This document shows, piece after piece, positions 26,052-35,456 of a DNA stretch of 64,000 nucleotides. Below the pieces are notes generated by a model. That model ran no database searches and had not been told where the DNA came from. It worked only from the letters and a program-made list of their open reading frames with translations. The position numbers were made by a program, and so were the translations under genes. Positions within the stretch are counted from its first letter, which is position 1, and every line of letters begins with the position of its first letter. Origin of the DNA: Nocardioides daphniae (lineage in GTDB: Bacteria; Actinomycetota; Actinomycetes; Propionibacteriales; Nocardioidaceae); NCBI RefSeq assembly GCF_004777465.1, contig NZ_CP038462.1, positions 2,728,001 through 2,792,000 on the forward strand, in the 5' to 3' direction.

Positions 26052-27219
26052 TCAGGCGTTCGCCAGCTCGGCGGCCTTGTCGGCCGCACCGTCCATCGTG
26101 TCGACCAGCGTCACCAGCGGGTGGTTCGCCTCGTTGAGGATGCGACGACCCTCCTCGACGTTGTTGCCGTCGAGACGCACGACCAGCGGCTTGGTGGCCT
26201 CGTCGCCGAGGATGCCGAGCGCGCCGACGATGCCGTTGGCGACCTCGTCGCAGGCGGTGATGCCACCGAAGACGTTGACGAAGACGCTCTTGACCTGGGG
26301 GTCGTGGAGGATCACGTCGAGGCCGTCGGCCATGACCTGCGCGTTGGCGCCGCCACCGATGTCGAGGAAGTTGGCGGGCTTGACGCCGCCGTGGGCCTCA
26401 CCGGCGTAGGCGACGACGTCGAGGGTCGACATGACCAGGCCCGCGCCGTTGCCGATGATGCCGACCTGGCCGTCGAGCTTGACGTAGTTGAGGCCCTTGT
26501 CCTTGGCCTTCGCCTCGAGCGGGTCGGCCTCCTCGCGGATCTCGAAGTCCGCGTGGTGGGGGTGACGGAACTCGGAGGCGTTCTCGTCGAGCGACACCTT
26601 GCCGTCGAGGGCCTCCAGCTTGTCGCCCTCGAGGCGGGCAAGCGGGTTGACCTCGACGAGGGTGGCGTCCTCCTCGACGTAGACCTTCCAGAGCTTCTGG
26701 ACCATCTCGATGGCCTGGTCACGCAGCTCGGCCGGGAACTTGGCCTCGTCGACGATCGCAGCAGCCTTCTCGGGGGTCACACCCTCGAGCGCGTCGATGC
26801 GGATCTGGCGCACGGCCTCGGGGTTGGTCTTGGCGACCTCCTCGATCTCCACACCACCCTCGACGGACGCGATGCACAGGTGGCCGCGGTTGGCGCGGTC
26901 GAGCAGGAAGGAGAAGTAGTACTCCTCCACCGGGGGCGTGGCCGGCGTGACGAGCACGCGGTTGACCGTGAGGCCCTTGATCTCCATGCCGAGGATGGCC
27001 TTGGCGTACTCGTACGCGTCGTCCGCGGTCTTGGCGATCTTGACGCCACCAGCCTTGCCACGGCCACCGGCCTTGACCTGAGCCTTGATCACGGTGACAC
27101 CACCGATCTCCTCGGCGGCGGCCTTGGCGTCCTCGGCGGTCTCAACGACCTTGCCGAGAGTGGTTGCCACTCCATGCTTGGCGAAGAGTTCCTTCGCGCT
27201 GGTACTCCATCAGGTCCAC
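26052..27219 (-). CDS. sucC: Succinyl-CoA synthetase beta subunit, one frameshift near the start
   Basis: This is the ATP-grasp subunit that binds nucleotide and succinate. The main frame begins internally at [20 protein letters not shown]. The true N-terminus is in another frame: GTG 27219 or ATG 27210 gives VDLMEYQ, then one extra C on the coding strand near 27198 breaks the frame before [16 protein letters not shown]. Removing it yields 388 residues, the standard length. Other landmarks are [37 protein letters not shown] and [19 protein letters not shown]. An annotation pipeline would call a start at 27170 and lose 17 residues. Promoter signals lie in the 387-base gap to the M23 gene. Confidence 0.93.
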
Positions 27220-27606
27220 GATCCACTCAATCCTTTAAGTTCGCGTGCGCGCGGGCCGCCCCGAACGAAGTCCAGGGGAGCGCGTTCCAACCTAGGCACA
27301 CTAAACCGCCCCCACCCCCGGACGCGATTTTGAGACAACGCACGGGGCCCCGTGTGACCGGGCTCACCCCCGGGCGCCACGGCGGGGCCACTCGACCGCG
27401 TACCCAATTCGTGAGATGAACCACCCGTGCCGGGGGCGAGAACGGCCTGCGTTCGGGTGGATTCCGCCGTTCGCCTGCAGTCGCATCAACTCTGTTCCAG
27501 AATCGAGGACCTGAGGATTACATCCGAGTAGCCGGTTCCACTACAGTCGCTCGGGTTGCCCCAGCAGGCAACGTCCACCGCCCCCGACCCACAAGGTGCC
27601 TAAGAC
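27220..27606. promoter_or_regulatory. Non-coding divergent promoter region between sucC and the M23 gene
   Basis: There is no convincing ORF in 387 bases. It holds a perfect 14-bp palindrome CACGGGGCCCCGTG (27341-27354), immediately followed by a CRP-like site. I looked for a c-di-AMP (ydaO) aptamer, which often precedes cell-wall hydrolase genes in actinobacteria, and did not find its conserved blocks. Composition is locally more AT-rich at 27300-27340 and 27480-27540, as expected for two promoters. Confidence 0.6.
27353..27368. promoter_or_regulatory. CRP/GlxR-like binding site
   Basis: TGTGA-ccgggc-TCACC matches the CRP consensus TGTGA-N6-TCACA at nine of ten positions. It lies 134 bases upstream of sucC and 239 bases upstream of the M23 gene. 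cAMP-receptor-type regulators commonly control TCA-cycle genes in actinobacteria. Which gene it serves is not clear from position. Confidence 0.5.
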
Positions 27607-28668
27607 ATGGGAAACCATCGAGCTGAACGCGGCCCCCGCCGCACAGCCTCGGCGGATCGTGCCCGCAAGCCCCTCCTGACCCGGAACGCCCCACAGGGCG
27701 GCGCCCGCAAGGCGCCCGCCTCGGCGAGCCGGGTCTCTCGCGTTTCCGGGGAGTCCGCGATCGAGGCCGTCGAGCCTCTCGCCTCCTCGCAGACCGCGAC
27801 GACCGCCAAGTCCCCCGCGACCGGCGCAACCCCCGACGTGGCCGTCCCCGCACGCCTGCCCGCCATCTCCACCGTCGACCTCCCGGCCGCCCCCGTGGCC
27901 GGCAAGCGCCGCGCCGCGGCCCACACCGGAAGCCGAGGGCCGCTCTTCAAGGGCCTCCCCTCGCTCCCGGTGCTCGCCGGCGCCGCCGCCCTCGCCATCT
28001 CCGTCGGAGGTGCCGTCCTCGGCCCCGGCCTGGACTCCGACCAGGTCTCCGCGGCCGACGTCAGCGCCAGCAACGCCCTGACCAGTGCCGCCTCCGCCGC
28101 CCTCGCCGACCGTGGCGGCGTGGTCAGCCGCGACTCCCGTCGCGAGGCGAAGGCCGAGGAGTCCGAGGCCAAGCTCGTCGCCGCCGCCGAGGCCGCCGCC
28201 GACGCGCGCAGCAAGACCCTGCAGGGTCTGCACGCGCAGGCCAACAAGCAGGCCGCGATCGTCGAGGCCAACCTGTGGCACATGCCGGTGAGCAACTACC
28301 GCCTGACCGCCACGTTCGGCCTCTCCAGCCACCTGTGGTCCACCGTCCACACCGGCCTGGACTTCGCCGGTGCCACCGGTACGCCGCTGATCGCCGTCGC
28401 GAACGGCACGATCACCGAGACCGGCTCGGCCGGCTCCTACGGCTACCGCACCATCCTCACCCTCGAGGACGGCACCGAGATCTGGTACTGCCACCAGTCC
28501 GCCATCAACGTGAGCGTGGGCGACAAGGTCGCCGGCGGTGACGTGATCGGCGCCCTGGGCAGCACCGGCAACTCCACCGGCCCGCACCTCCACCTGGAGG
28601 TCCGTCCCGGTGGCGGCAGCCCGGTCGACCCCTACAGCACGCTGCTGTCGCACGGCCTCCAGCCGTGA
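27607..28668 (+). CDS. M23-family (LytM-type) cell-wall metallopeptidase
   Basis: The protein has 353 residues. A long basic, Ala/Pro-rich cytoplasmic N-terminus (about 120 residues) precedes one hydrophobic signal/anchor helix (LPVLAGAAALAISVGGAVLG). An Ala/Glu-rich helical spacer follows (EESEAKLVAAAEAAADARS, probably coiled coil), then the peptidase domain. Zinc ligands are visible as HTGLDFAG (HxxxD) and HLHLEV (HxH), with WYCHQSA contributing the third motif. It should cleave peptidoglycan cross-bridges outside the membrane. Position next to sucC and pcrA matches mycobacterial Rv0950c. ATG 27607 is the only good start. It converges on pcrA with a shared terminator. Confidence 0.9.
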   Translation: MGNHRAERGPRRTASADRARKPLLTRNAPQGGARKAPASASRVSRVSGESAIEAVEPLASSQTATTAKSPATGATPDVAVPARLPAISTVDLPAAPVAGKRRAAAHTGSRGPLFKGLPSLPVLAGAAALAISVGGAVLGPGLDSDQVSAADVSASNALTSAASAALADRGGVVSRDSRREAKAEESEAKLVAAAEAAADARSKTLQGLHAQANKQAAIVEANLWHMPVSNYRLTATFGLSSHLWSTVHTGLDFAGATGTPLIAVANGTITETGSAGSYGYRTILTLEDGTEIWYCHQSAINVSVGDKVAGGDVIGALGSTGNSTGPHLHLEVRPGGGSPVDPYSTLLSHGLQP

Positions 28669-28701
28669 GGTGAGGGGCCACGCCCCTCCCCCGCACATGA
28701 C

Positions 28702-28732
28702 GAGAGCCCCGGCCGGATCGGCCGGGGCTCTC
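28702..28732. terminator. Bidirectional terminator between the M23 gene and pcrA
   Basis: A perfect 13-bp stem (gagagccccggcc and ggccggggctctc) with a five-base loop lies between two converging stop codons (28668 and 28756). Confidence 0.85.
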
Positions 28733-28755
28733 GTGCGTGCAGGGACAGGTCTTCG

Positions 28756-31212
28756 TCAGAGCTTCTCGAGCGGGGCGTAGCGCAGCAGCAGCCGCTTGAC
28801 CCCCGCCGAGCCGAAGTCGACCGAGGCGACCGCCTTCTCGGCCATCCCCTCGAGGGCGACGACCGTGCCCATCCCGAAGGAGTCGTGGACGACGCGGTCT
28901 CCCGGGGACAGCGACGGGATCTCGCGCGCCGACTTGGCCTTGGAGACGGCGTCCATGCGGGCTGCGGCCGAGGAGAAGTTGCGGCGCCCGGCGTCGGTGG
29001 GCGCCCCGAGCCGCGTACTCGTGTTGGCGTAGGCGTCGGGACGACCCCAACGCGGCGCGGCGTCGGCGGTGCGTTTCCAGTCGACGAGGTCGACGGGGAA
29101 CTCGTCGATGAACCGGGAGGCCGGGTTGTGCGAGGGGGCGCCCCAGGCCGAGCGGACCACCGCACGGGAGACGTACAGCCGCTCGCGGGCCCGGGTGATG
29201 CCGACGTAGGCCAGCCGGCGCTCCTCCTCCAGCTCGCTGGAGTCGCCGAGCGCGCGCTGGTGCGGGAAGACGCCGTCCTCCAGGCCGGTGAGGAAGACGA
29301 TCGGGAACTCGAGCCCCTTCGCGGTGTGCAGCGTCATCAGGGTGACCACCCCGGCGTCGCCGTCGTCGTCGGGGATCTGGTCGCTGTCGGCGACCAGGGC
29401 GACCCGCTCCAGGAAGTCACCGAGCCCCGGGGCGACGGTGCCGGCCTCGACGTCAGCAGGGTCGGCCGACGGGCCGGCCTGCGGGTCCTCGGAGAACTCA
29501 CGCGCGACCGCGACGAGCTCGGCGAGGTTCTCCACGCGGGTGCCGTCCTGCGGGTCGTCGGAGGCCTCCAGCTCGGCCAGGTAGCCGGAGCGGTCTAGGA
29601 TCGACTCGAGGATGACGTCGGGCCGCTCGTCGGCCTCCACCATCTGCTGGACCTCGGTCATCACGTCGACGAAGCCCTGGATGTTCTTCAGGGACCGCGT
29701 GGCGATGCCCGGAGCGAGGTGCGCCTTGGTCAACGCCTCGAAGAAGGTGACGCGCTCGCGCTCCGCGTACGCAGCGACGCAGGCCTCGGCCCGGTCGCCG
29801 ATGCCGCGCTTGGGGGTGTTGAGGATGCGGCGCAGCGAGATCTCGTCGGCCGGGTTGACCAGCACGCGCAGGTAGGCGAGCGCGTCGCGGACCTCCTTGC
29901 GCTCGTAGAACCGGACGCCGCCCACGACCTTGTAGGGCTGGCCGGTGCGCATGAAGATCTCCTCGAAGACCCGGGACTGCGCGTTGGTGCGGTAGAAGAC
30001 GGCGACGTCGCCGGGCCGGTGGCCGGCGTCGACCAAGCGGTCGATCTCGTCGGAGACGAAGCGGGCCTCGGCGTGCTCGTCGTCGGCCACCCAGCCGACG
30101 ATCTTCTCGCCGTCGCCGGAGTCGGTCCACAGCCGCTTGGGCTTGCGCCCCTTGTTGTTGCCGATGACCTGGTTGGCGGTGGCCAGGATCGTCTGCGTCG
30201 AGCGGTAGTTCTGCTCCAGCAGGATCGAGGTCGCGTCGGCGAAGTCCTTCTCGAAGTCGAGGATGTTGCGGATGTTGGCGCCGCGGAAGGCGTAGATCGA
30301 CTGGTCGGCGTCACCCACGACCATCAGCTCGGCCGGGGCGACGCGCTCACCGCCGGAGCCGACCGCGCCGGACTCCTCCGGGTCGTGCGCGCAGAGCTGG
30401 TGGATCAGCGCGTACTGCGCGTGGTTGGTGTCCTGGTACTCGTCGACCAGCACGTGCCGGAAGCGACGGCGGTAGGTCTCGCGCACGTCGGGGAACGCCT
30501 GGAAGAGGTGCACCGTCGACATGATCAGGTCGTCGAAGTCCATCGCGTTGGCCTCCGCCAGGCGCCGCTGGTAGGAGCGGTAGGCCTGGACGTACGCCTC
30601 CTCGAACGCGTTCTTCGCGTCCTTGGCGGCCTGGTCGACGTCGACCAGCTCGTTTTTGCGGTCGGAGATCCAGTTCAGCACCGCGTTGGGCTGGTACTTC
30701 TTCGGGTCGAGCTCGAGGTCCTTGAGCACGAGCCCCATCAGGCGCTTGGAGTCGGCGCTGTCGTAGATCGAGAAGCTGGACTTGTAGCCCAGCTTGTCGG
30801 CCTCCTTGCGCAGGATCCGCACGCAGGAGGAGTGGAAGGTCGAGACCCACATCAGCCGGGCCCGCTTGCCGACCAGCTCCTCGACGCGCTCCTTCATCTC
30901 GGCCGCGGCCTTGTTGGTGAAGGTGATCGCCAGGATCGAGCCGGGGTGCGCACCGCGCTCGGCCACCAGCCAGGCAATGCGGCGGGTGAGCACGCGGGTC
31001 TTGCCCGACCCCGCACCGGCCACCACGAGCAGCGGCGACCCCTCGTGGACGACGGCCTCGCGCTGGGGGTCGTTCAGCCCCTCGAGCAGCGCCTCACGCG
31101 TCGGCCCACGTCGCGCCGGAGCGGGCGCAGCAGGAGACCCCGAGCTCCGCGGAGCGGCGGGCTCCGACGGGGTCAGGTGTTCGAGGCCGGGGAGGGTGAA
31201 GGGGCTTTCCAT
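28756..31212 (-). CDS. pcrA: ATP-dependent DNA helicase PcrA / UvrD
   Basis: This is an SF1A 3'-5' helicase of repair and replication restart, about 818 residues. Motifs in order are LNDPQREAV (Q motif), VAGAGSGKTRVLTRR (I), ITFTNKAAAEMKERV (Ia), HVLVDEYQDTN (II), VVGDADQSIYAFRGA (III), EQNYRSTQTIL (IV), VTLMTLHTAKGLEFP (V) and AYVGITRARERLYVSRA (VI). The C-terminal ~60 residues (LSPGDRVVHDSFGMGTVVAL) form the Tudor-like domain that contacts RNA polymerase in PcrA. ATG 31212 (MESPFTLPGLEHL) is preferred to an upstream in-frame codon at 31239. No frame breaks in 2.5 kb. Confidence 0.96.
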   Translation of the reverse strand: MESPFTLPGLEHLTPSEPAAPRSSGSPAAPAPARRGPTREALLEGLNDPQREAVVHEGSPLLVVAGAGSGKTRVLTRRIAWLVAERGAHPGSILAITFTNKAAAEMKERVEELVGKRARLMWVSTFHSSCVRILRKEADKLGYKSSFSIYDSADSKRLMGLVLKDLELDPKKYQPNAVLNWISDRKNELVDVDQAAKDAKNAFEEAYVQAYRSYQRRLAEANAMDFDDLIMSTVHLFQAFPDVRETYRRRFRHVLVDEYQDTNHAQYALIHQLCAHDPEESGAVGSGGERVAPAELMVVGDADQSIYAFRGANIRNILDFEKDFADATSILLEQNYRSTQTILATANQVIGNNKGRKPKRLWTDSGDGEKIVGWVADDEHAEARFVSDEIDRLVDAGHRPGDVAVFYRTNAQSRVFEEIFMRTGQPYKVVGGVRFYERKEVRDALAYLRVLVNPADEISLRRILNTPKRGIGDRAEACVAAYAERERVTFFEALTKAHLAPGIATRSLKNIQGFVDVMTEVQQMVEADERPDVILESILDRSGYLAELEASDDPQDGTRVENLAELVAVAREFSEDPQAGPSADPADVEAGTVAPGLGDFLERVALVADSDQIPDDDGDAGVVTLMTLHTAKGLEFPIVFLTGLEDGVFPHQRALGDSSELEEERRLAYVGITRARERLYVSRAVVRSAWGAPSHNPASRFIDEFPVDLVDWKRTADAAPRWGRPDAYANTSTRLGAPTDAGRRNFSSAAARMDAVSKAKSAREIPSLSPGDRVVHDSFGMGTVVALEGMAEKAVASVDFGSAGVKRLLLRYAPLEKL

Positions 31213-31272
31213 GGTGCCCCCAACCCTACGGCCCGCCACCGACCTTTCCGGCCCCCGCGGCGGCCCGGGCCC

Positions 31273-31794
31273 TCACCCCTGTTGCGCGGCCCACTCCTCC
31301 ACCCGGCGGGCGCTCTCGGCCTCCGACAGGTCCTCCACGCGGGTCATCACCGACCACCGCACGCCGAAGGGGTCACGGAGGCTGGCGAAGCGGTCGCCGG
31401 AGACGAAGGTGGTGGGGGCCTCACGGACCTCGGCGCCGGCCTCCTCGGCACGGGCGACGAGCTCGTCGACGTCGGTGCAGTAGAGGCCCAGCGAGTAGCA
31501 GTCGCCCTCCCCGGGCGGGGCGACGAGCCCGTACTCCGGGTTCGGCTGCCCGATCTGGAGGCGTCCGTCGTCGAGCTGCAGCTCGGCGTGGGCGACGAGG
31601 CCGCCCATCTCGGTCACGCCCAGCACCCGAGCCCCGAAGACGTCGGCGTAGAAGTCGATGGCCTCGCGCGCCCGCTCGACGACCAGGAAGGGCGTGAGCG
31701 AGGAGAAGCCGTGCGGACGGCCGTGGGTGGTGTGCTCGCCGTGCGCAGGTGCAGTGGTCTGGTCAGCGGTCTGGTCAGTGGTCTTCTCGTCCAT
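31273..31794 (-). CDS. VOC (glyoxalase/bleomycin-resistance) fold protein
   Basis: The protein has about 173 residues. A low-complexity hydrophilic head (TTDQTADQTTAPAHGEHTTH) precedes one VOC domain: SLTPFLVVERAREAIDFYAD, then VTEMGGLVAHAELQLDDGRL, and RFASLRDPFGVRWSVMTRVE near the end. The pattern is that of the PhnB-like VOC subgroup, whose substrates are mostly unknown. ATG 31794 (MDEKTTDQ) is used. It is divergent from an AraC-family regulator 77 bases away, which probably controls it. Confidence 0.8.
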   Translation of the reverse strand: MDEKTTDQTADQTTAPAHGEHTTHGRPHGFSSLTPFLVVERAREAIDFYADVFGARVLGVTEMGGLVAHAELQLDDGRLQIGQPNPEYGLVAPPGEGDCYSLGLYCTDVDELVARAEEAGAEVREAPTTFVSGDRFASLRDPFGVRWSVMTRVEDLSEAESARRVEEWAAQQG

Positions 31795-31871
31795 GTCCAC
31801 GACGCTAGGTGGCTCGATCGGCGTCATGCTTGGAGAAAAGCGACAGCCCCACGACCATCGGAGGAGGGAAC

Positions 31872-32672
31872 GTGGACGTCTCCACCAAGGGGATCCTCTA
31901 CCCCTCCCGCCTGCCCTCGCTGCACCGGCTGCCTGCGCCGCCGCAGGTCGCGCACCTCGTGCGCTGGTTCTGGATCCCCGAGTGGGACCTCGCTCCCGGA
32001 CGCACCTCGCGCCAGCACGTCCTGGCCCATCCCGCCACCAACCTCGTCGTCCAGGTCGACGACGTCGAGCTCTCGGGCCCCGCCACCCGACGGACCCACC
32101 GCGACCTCTCCGGGCGCGGATGGGCCGTGGGCGCGCTGCTCCGACCGGCGATGATGCCGCACTTCACCGACGACCCGGGATCGCTGCGGGACCGCGAGGT
32201 GGTCCTCGAGCTGCCTGCCCTGCACGCGGCTGTGAGCGAGGCGATGCGGGGCACCGACCGTGAGGCTGCCAGGCAGGGCGCGGTGGCGGCGTACGTCGCG
32301 TGGCTGGAGGGGCTCGACCTGCACCCCTCCCCCGCCGCGCTGCTGGCCAACGAGGTGGTCGACGCCTGCGAGTCCGCGCCCGCGATCACCCGGCTCGAGG
32401 ACCTGGCGGCGTACCTGGCGGTCTCGCCGCGCACGGTGCAGCGGCTCACCCGGGCGTACGTCGGCCTCCCGCCGTCGGCGCTGCTGCGGCGCCGACGGCT
32501 CCAGGACGCCGCCGAGCGGCTGCGGACGGACCCGGACGTCGACGTCGCCGACGTGGCCGCCGAGTGGGGGTACGCCGACCACGCCCACCTCGCCCACGAG
32601 TTCCGGGCCGTGCTGGGGATGACGCCGAGCGAGTACCGGGCCCGCTCCGCCCAGCGAGTCACCGGGGCGTGA
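31872..32672 (+). CDS. AraC-family transcriptional regulator
   Basis: The protein has 266 residues. The N-terminal ~150 residues form a small ligand-sensing domain (LVRWFWIPEWDLAPGRTSRQ, then HPATNLVVQVDDVELSG), seen in AraC members with a DUF6597-like sensor. The C-terminus holds two helix-turn-helix units: RLEDLAAYLAVSPRTVQRLT and VAAEWGYADHAHLAHEFRAV, ending MTPSEYRAR, the AraC signature. GTG 31872 has an excellent site (GGAGGAGGGA) directly upstream, better than ATG-like codons further up. Divergent from the VOC gene, its likely target. The ABC operon starts 28 bases after its stop and might share the transcript. Confidence 0.85.
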   Translation: MDVSTKGILYPSRLPSLHRLPAPPQVAHLVRWFWIPEWDLAPGRTSRQHVLAHPATNLVVQVDDVELSGPATRRTHRDLSGRGWAVGALLRPAMMPHFTDDPGSLRDREVVLELPALHAAVSEAMRGTDREAARQGAVAAYVAWLEGLDLHPSPAALLANEVVDACESAPAITRLEDLAAYLAVSPRTVQRLTRAYVGLPPSALLRRRRLQDAAERLRTDPDVDVADVAAEWGYADHAHLAHEFRAVLGMTPSEYRARSAQRVTGA

Positions 32673-32699
32673 GGCCCGAGGGCCGCTAGGGTTCCGAGG

Positions 32700-33656
32700 G
32701 TGACCGCAGAGACCACCGGCCCCGTCGCCGACGCGCCGGTCATCACCACCACCGGCCTGTCGATGGACTTCGGTCGCGTGATGGCGCTGCACGACCTGAC
32801 CCTGTCGATCGGTCCGGGCGTCACCGGCCTGGTGGGGGCCAACGGCGCCGGCAAGTCGACCCTGATCAAGATCCTCCTCGGTCTGCAGGAGCCGACCGCC
32901 GGCACCGCGACCGTGCTCGGCCACGACGTGGCGAGCGAGTCCGACCGGATCCGCGCCGTCGTCGGCTACATGCCCGAGCACGACTGCCTGCCGCCCGACG
33001 TGACCGCGAGCGAGTTCGTCGTGCACATGGCACGGATGTCCGGGCTGCCGAAGGCCCCGGCCCGCGAGCGCGCCGCCGACATCCTGCGCATCGTCGGCCT
33101 CGACGAGGAGCGCTACCGCCTGCTCGGCGGCTACTCCACGGGCATGAAGCAGCGTGCCAAACTCGCGCAGGCGCTGGTGCACCACCCGCGCCTGGTCTTC
33201 CTCGACGAGCCGACCAACGGCCTCGACCCCGCCTCACGCATCGACATGCTCCGCTTGGTCCGCCGGATCAGCACCGACTTCCACATCCCGGTGCTCGTCA
33301 CCTCCCACCTGCTCGGTGAGCTGGAGCGGGTCAGCGACCACGTCGTCGTGCTCGACGCCGGGGTGCTGCTGCGGGCGTCGGCCACCAGCCAGTTCCTGGA
33401 GGGCACCGGCGCGCTGCTCGTCGAGGTGCTCGGCGGCACGGTCGAGCGCGACCGCCTCGGCAACGCGCTCGCGGCAGCGGGCCTGGCCTGCCAGCCACGC
33501 GGGTCGATGGTGCGGGTCGACGCGCCACCGCCGGGCCTCGACGTCCACCGGGTCGTGCGCGACACCGTCGTCGACCTGGACCTCGACCTCGTCCGCATCG
33601 AGGCCGACCACGGCCACCTCGAGGACGTCTTCACCCAAGGAGCGCACCGTGTCTGA
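32700..33656 (+). CDS. ABC-2 type transporter ATP-binding protein (first of operon)
   Basis: The protein has 318 residues. Walker A is VGANGAGKSTLIKILLGL, signature YSTGMKQRAKLAQALVHHPR, Walker B LVFLDEPTNGLDPASR, and the H-loop VLVTSHLLGELERVSDHVVV. A C-terminal extension of ~100 residues is typical of ATPases pairing with ABC-2 permeases. GTG 32700 is the start; its stop overlaps the next gene by eight bases. The operon has two ATPase/permease pairs in alternation, which suggests either two related transporters or one hetero-oligomeric complex. Substrate is unknown; relatives handle drugs, lipids or polysaccharide. Confidence 0.88.
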   Translation: MTAETTGPVADAPVITTTGLSMDFGRVMALHDLTLSIGPGVTGLVGANGAGKSTLIKILLGLQEPTAGTATVLGHDVASESDRIRAVVGYMPEHDCLPPDVTASEFVVHMARMSGLPKAPARERAADILRIVGLDEERYRLLGGYSTGMKQRAKLAQALVHHPRLVFLDEPTNGLDPASRIDMLRLVRRISTDFHIPVLVTSHLLGELERVSDHVVVLDAGVLLRASATSQFLEGTGALLVEVLGGTVERDRLGNALAAAGLACQPRGSMVRVDAPPPGLDVHRVVRDTVVDLDLDLVRIEADHGHLEDVFTQGAHRV

Positions 33657-34548
33657 GCCGGTCCGTCCCGCGGCGTCCGCCGGCGGCGTCATCCACGACA
33701 TCGGCTACCGGCCCTACGACGGACCGCGCGAGTCCAACGCCCGCATCGCCGCCTCGCTCTACCTGACCGCCCTGCGGCACGCGTACGGCCTGGGTCGCTC
33801 GGGCCGTTCCAAGGTGCTGCCCGTGCTGCTCGGCGTGATCACCCTGCTGCCTGCGGTGATCATGGTCGGGGTGGTCTCGATCGTCGGCCTGAGCGAGCAG
33901 GTGATGAGCTACGCCTCCTACACCTCCGCGCTCCAGGTGCCGATCAGCATCTTCGTCGCTGCCCAGGCCCCCGTGGTCTTCTCCCGCGACCTGCGCTCGC
34001 GCTCGATCGTGCTCTACCTGGCACGTCCGCTCAGCGCTGCGGTCTTCACCCTGACCCGCTGGGCGGCGTGGTTCACCGCCGTCCTGCTCTTCGTCCTGGC
34101 GCCGCACGTGGTGCTCCTGGTCGGCGGCCTGCTCAACGGGTTGGACGTGGGCGACGAGCTCGAGATGCTCGGCAGGTCACTGCCCCTGACCCTGCTCCTG
34201 GCGCTGCTGCTGGCCTCACTGAGCGCCTTGGTCTCCAGCGTGGCGCTGCGCCGGGGCTTCGCGGTGGTCGGCACCGTCCTGGCAGTCCTGGTCAGCAACC
34301 TGGTCGTGCAGATCGTCCAGGGCATCGCCTGGTCGAACGACAGGGACCGTGTGGGCGAGGTGGCTGCGCTCTTCTCGCCGTGGTCACTGGTCAACGGTCT
34401 GGGTGACGCGATGGACGCCGGCAACTCGGTGCCCACCCCGCCCCAGGGGGCCGGCATGGTGACCCTGATGGTCGTGGTCGCCCTGGCGGTCGTCGCCGTG
34501 CTCGTCCAGCTCCTGGTCGTGCGGTTCCGGAAGGCGGGCCGTCGATGA
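33649..34548 (+). CDS. ABC-2 type permease (second of operon)
   Basis: The protein has 299 residues with a hydrophilic head (SAGGVIHDIGYRPYDGPRES) then six hydrophobic helices. The segment VVFSRDLRSRSIVLYLARPL is the short cytoplasmic signature of ABC-2 permeases of the ABC2_membrane_5-like group. GTG 33649 overlaps the preceding ATPase by eight bases, and its own stop overlaps the next gene (ATGA). Expected partner is the ATPase at 32700. Confidence 0.83.
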   Translation: MSEPVRPAASAGGVIHDIGYRPYDGPRESNARIAASLYLTALRHAYGLGRSGRSKVLPVLLGVITLLPAVIMVGVVSIVGLSEQVMSYASYTSALQVPISIFVAAQAPVVFSRDLRSRSIVLYLARPLSAAVFTLTRWAAWFTAVLLFVLAPHVVLLVGGLLNGLDVGDELEMLGRSLPLTLLLALLLASLSALVSSVALRRGFAVVGTVLAVLVSNLVVQIVQGIAWSNDRDRVGEVAALFSPWSLVNGLGDAMDAGNSVPTPPQGAGMVTLMVVVALAVVAVLVQLLVVRFRKAGRR

Positions 34549-35456
34549 CCGAGATCGTCCTCGACCGTGTCTCCCGGTGGTTCGGCAACGTGGTGGCGGT
34601 CAACGACGTCAGCATGCGGATCGGCCCCGGCGTGACCGGCCTGCTCGGCCCCAACGGTGCCGGCAAGACCACGCTGATGGCGATGATGACGGGCTTCCTG
34701 GCGCCCTCCTCGGGTGAGGTCACCCTCGACGGCCGGCCGTTGTGGCGCAACACCGACGCCTACCGCCTGATCGGCCTGGTGCCGGAGCGCGAGATCAGCT
34801 TCGGCTACCTCACCGGGCGGCAGTTCGTCCGGGCCAACGCCGACCTGCACCGGCTCCCCGACGCGGCCGCCGCCACCGAGCGGGCGCTCGAGCGGGTGGC
34901 GATGGTCGAGCCGGCCGGACGCAAGATCGACACCTACTCCAAGGGGATGCGCCAGCGGGTCAAGATCGCCGCCGCGCTCGTGCACGAGCCGGCGGTGCTG
35001 ATGCTGGACGAGCCGTTCAACGGGGTCGACCCCCGCCAGCGCATGGAGCTGATGGAGCTGCTGCGGCAGATGGGCGAGGAGGGGCACACCATCCTCTTCA
35101 GCTCCCACATCCTCGAGGAGGTGGAGCGGCTGGCCCGGCACATCGAGGTGGTCGTCTCCGGGCGCCACGCCGCCTCCGGCGACTTCGGCGCGATCCGCCG
35201 TCTGATGACCGACCGTCCCGTGCAGTACTTCCTCCGCTCCGACGACGACCGCGCCCTGGCCACGCTGCTGGTGGCGCAGCCGTCGGTGCGGGCGGTGCGC
35301 TTCACCGACGCCGGCATCGACGTCGAGGTCTCCGACCTCGGCCAGTTCGCCCACGGACTCCCCCGCTGGGCGCGCGAGCGCGACCTCCTGCTGCGCGAGG
35401 TCTCGCCCAGCGACGAGTCCCTCGAGAGCGTCTTCTCCTACCTGGTGGCCCGATGA
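34545..35456 (+). CDS. ABC-2 type transporter ATP-binding protein (third of operon)
   Basis: The protein has 303 residues. Walker A is LGPNGAGKTTLMAMMTGFL, signature YSKGMRQRVKIAAALVHEPA, Walker B VLMLDEPFNGVDPRQR, and the H-loop ILFSSHILEEVERLARHIEV. The C-terminal region VRFTDAGIDVEVSDLGQFAH resembles the regulatory tail common in this group. It overlaps both neighbours by four bases (ATGA), so the four proteins are made in step. It differs enough from the first ATPase (YSK versus YST, DPRQR versus DPASR) that the pair is not a recent duplication. Confidence 0.88.
   Translation: MTEIVLDRVSRWFGNVVAVNDVSMRIGPGVTGLLGPNGAGKTTLMAMMTGFLAPSSGEVTLDGRPLWRNTDAYRLIGLVPEREISFGYLTGRQFVRANADLHRLPDAAAATERALERVAMVEPAGRKIDTYSKGMRQRVKIAAALVHEPAVLMLDEPFNGVDPRQRMELMELLRQMGEEGHTILFSSHILEEVERLARHIEVVVSGRHAASGDFGAIRRLMTDRPVQYFLRSDDDRALATLLVAQPSVRAVRFTDAGIDVEVSDLGQFAHGLPRWARERDLLLREVSPSDESLESVFSYLVAR

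Noticed and set aside
27411..27600. c-di-AMP (ydaO) riboswitch before the M23 peptidase
   Set aside because: GGGTGGATTCC near 27455 resembles one piece of the motif, but the other conserved blocks are missing.
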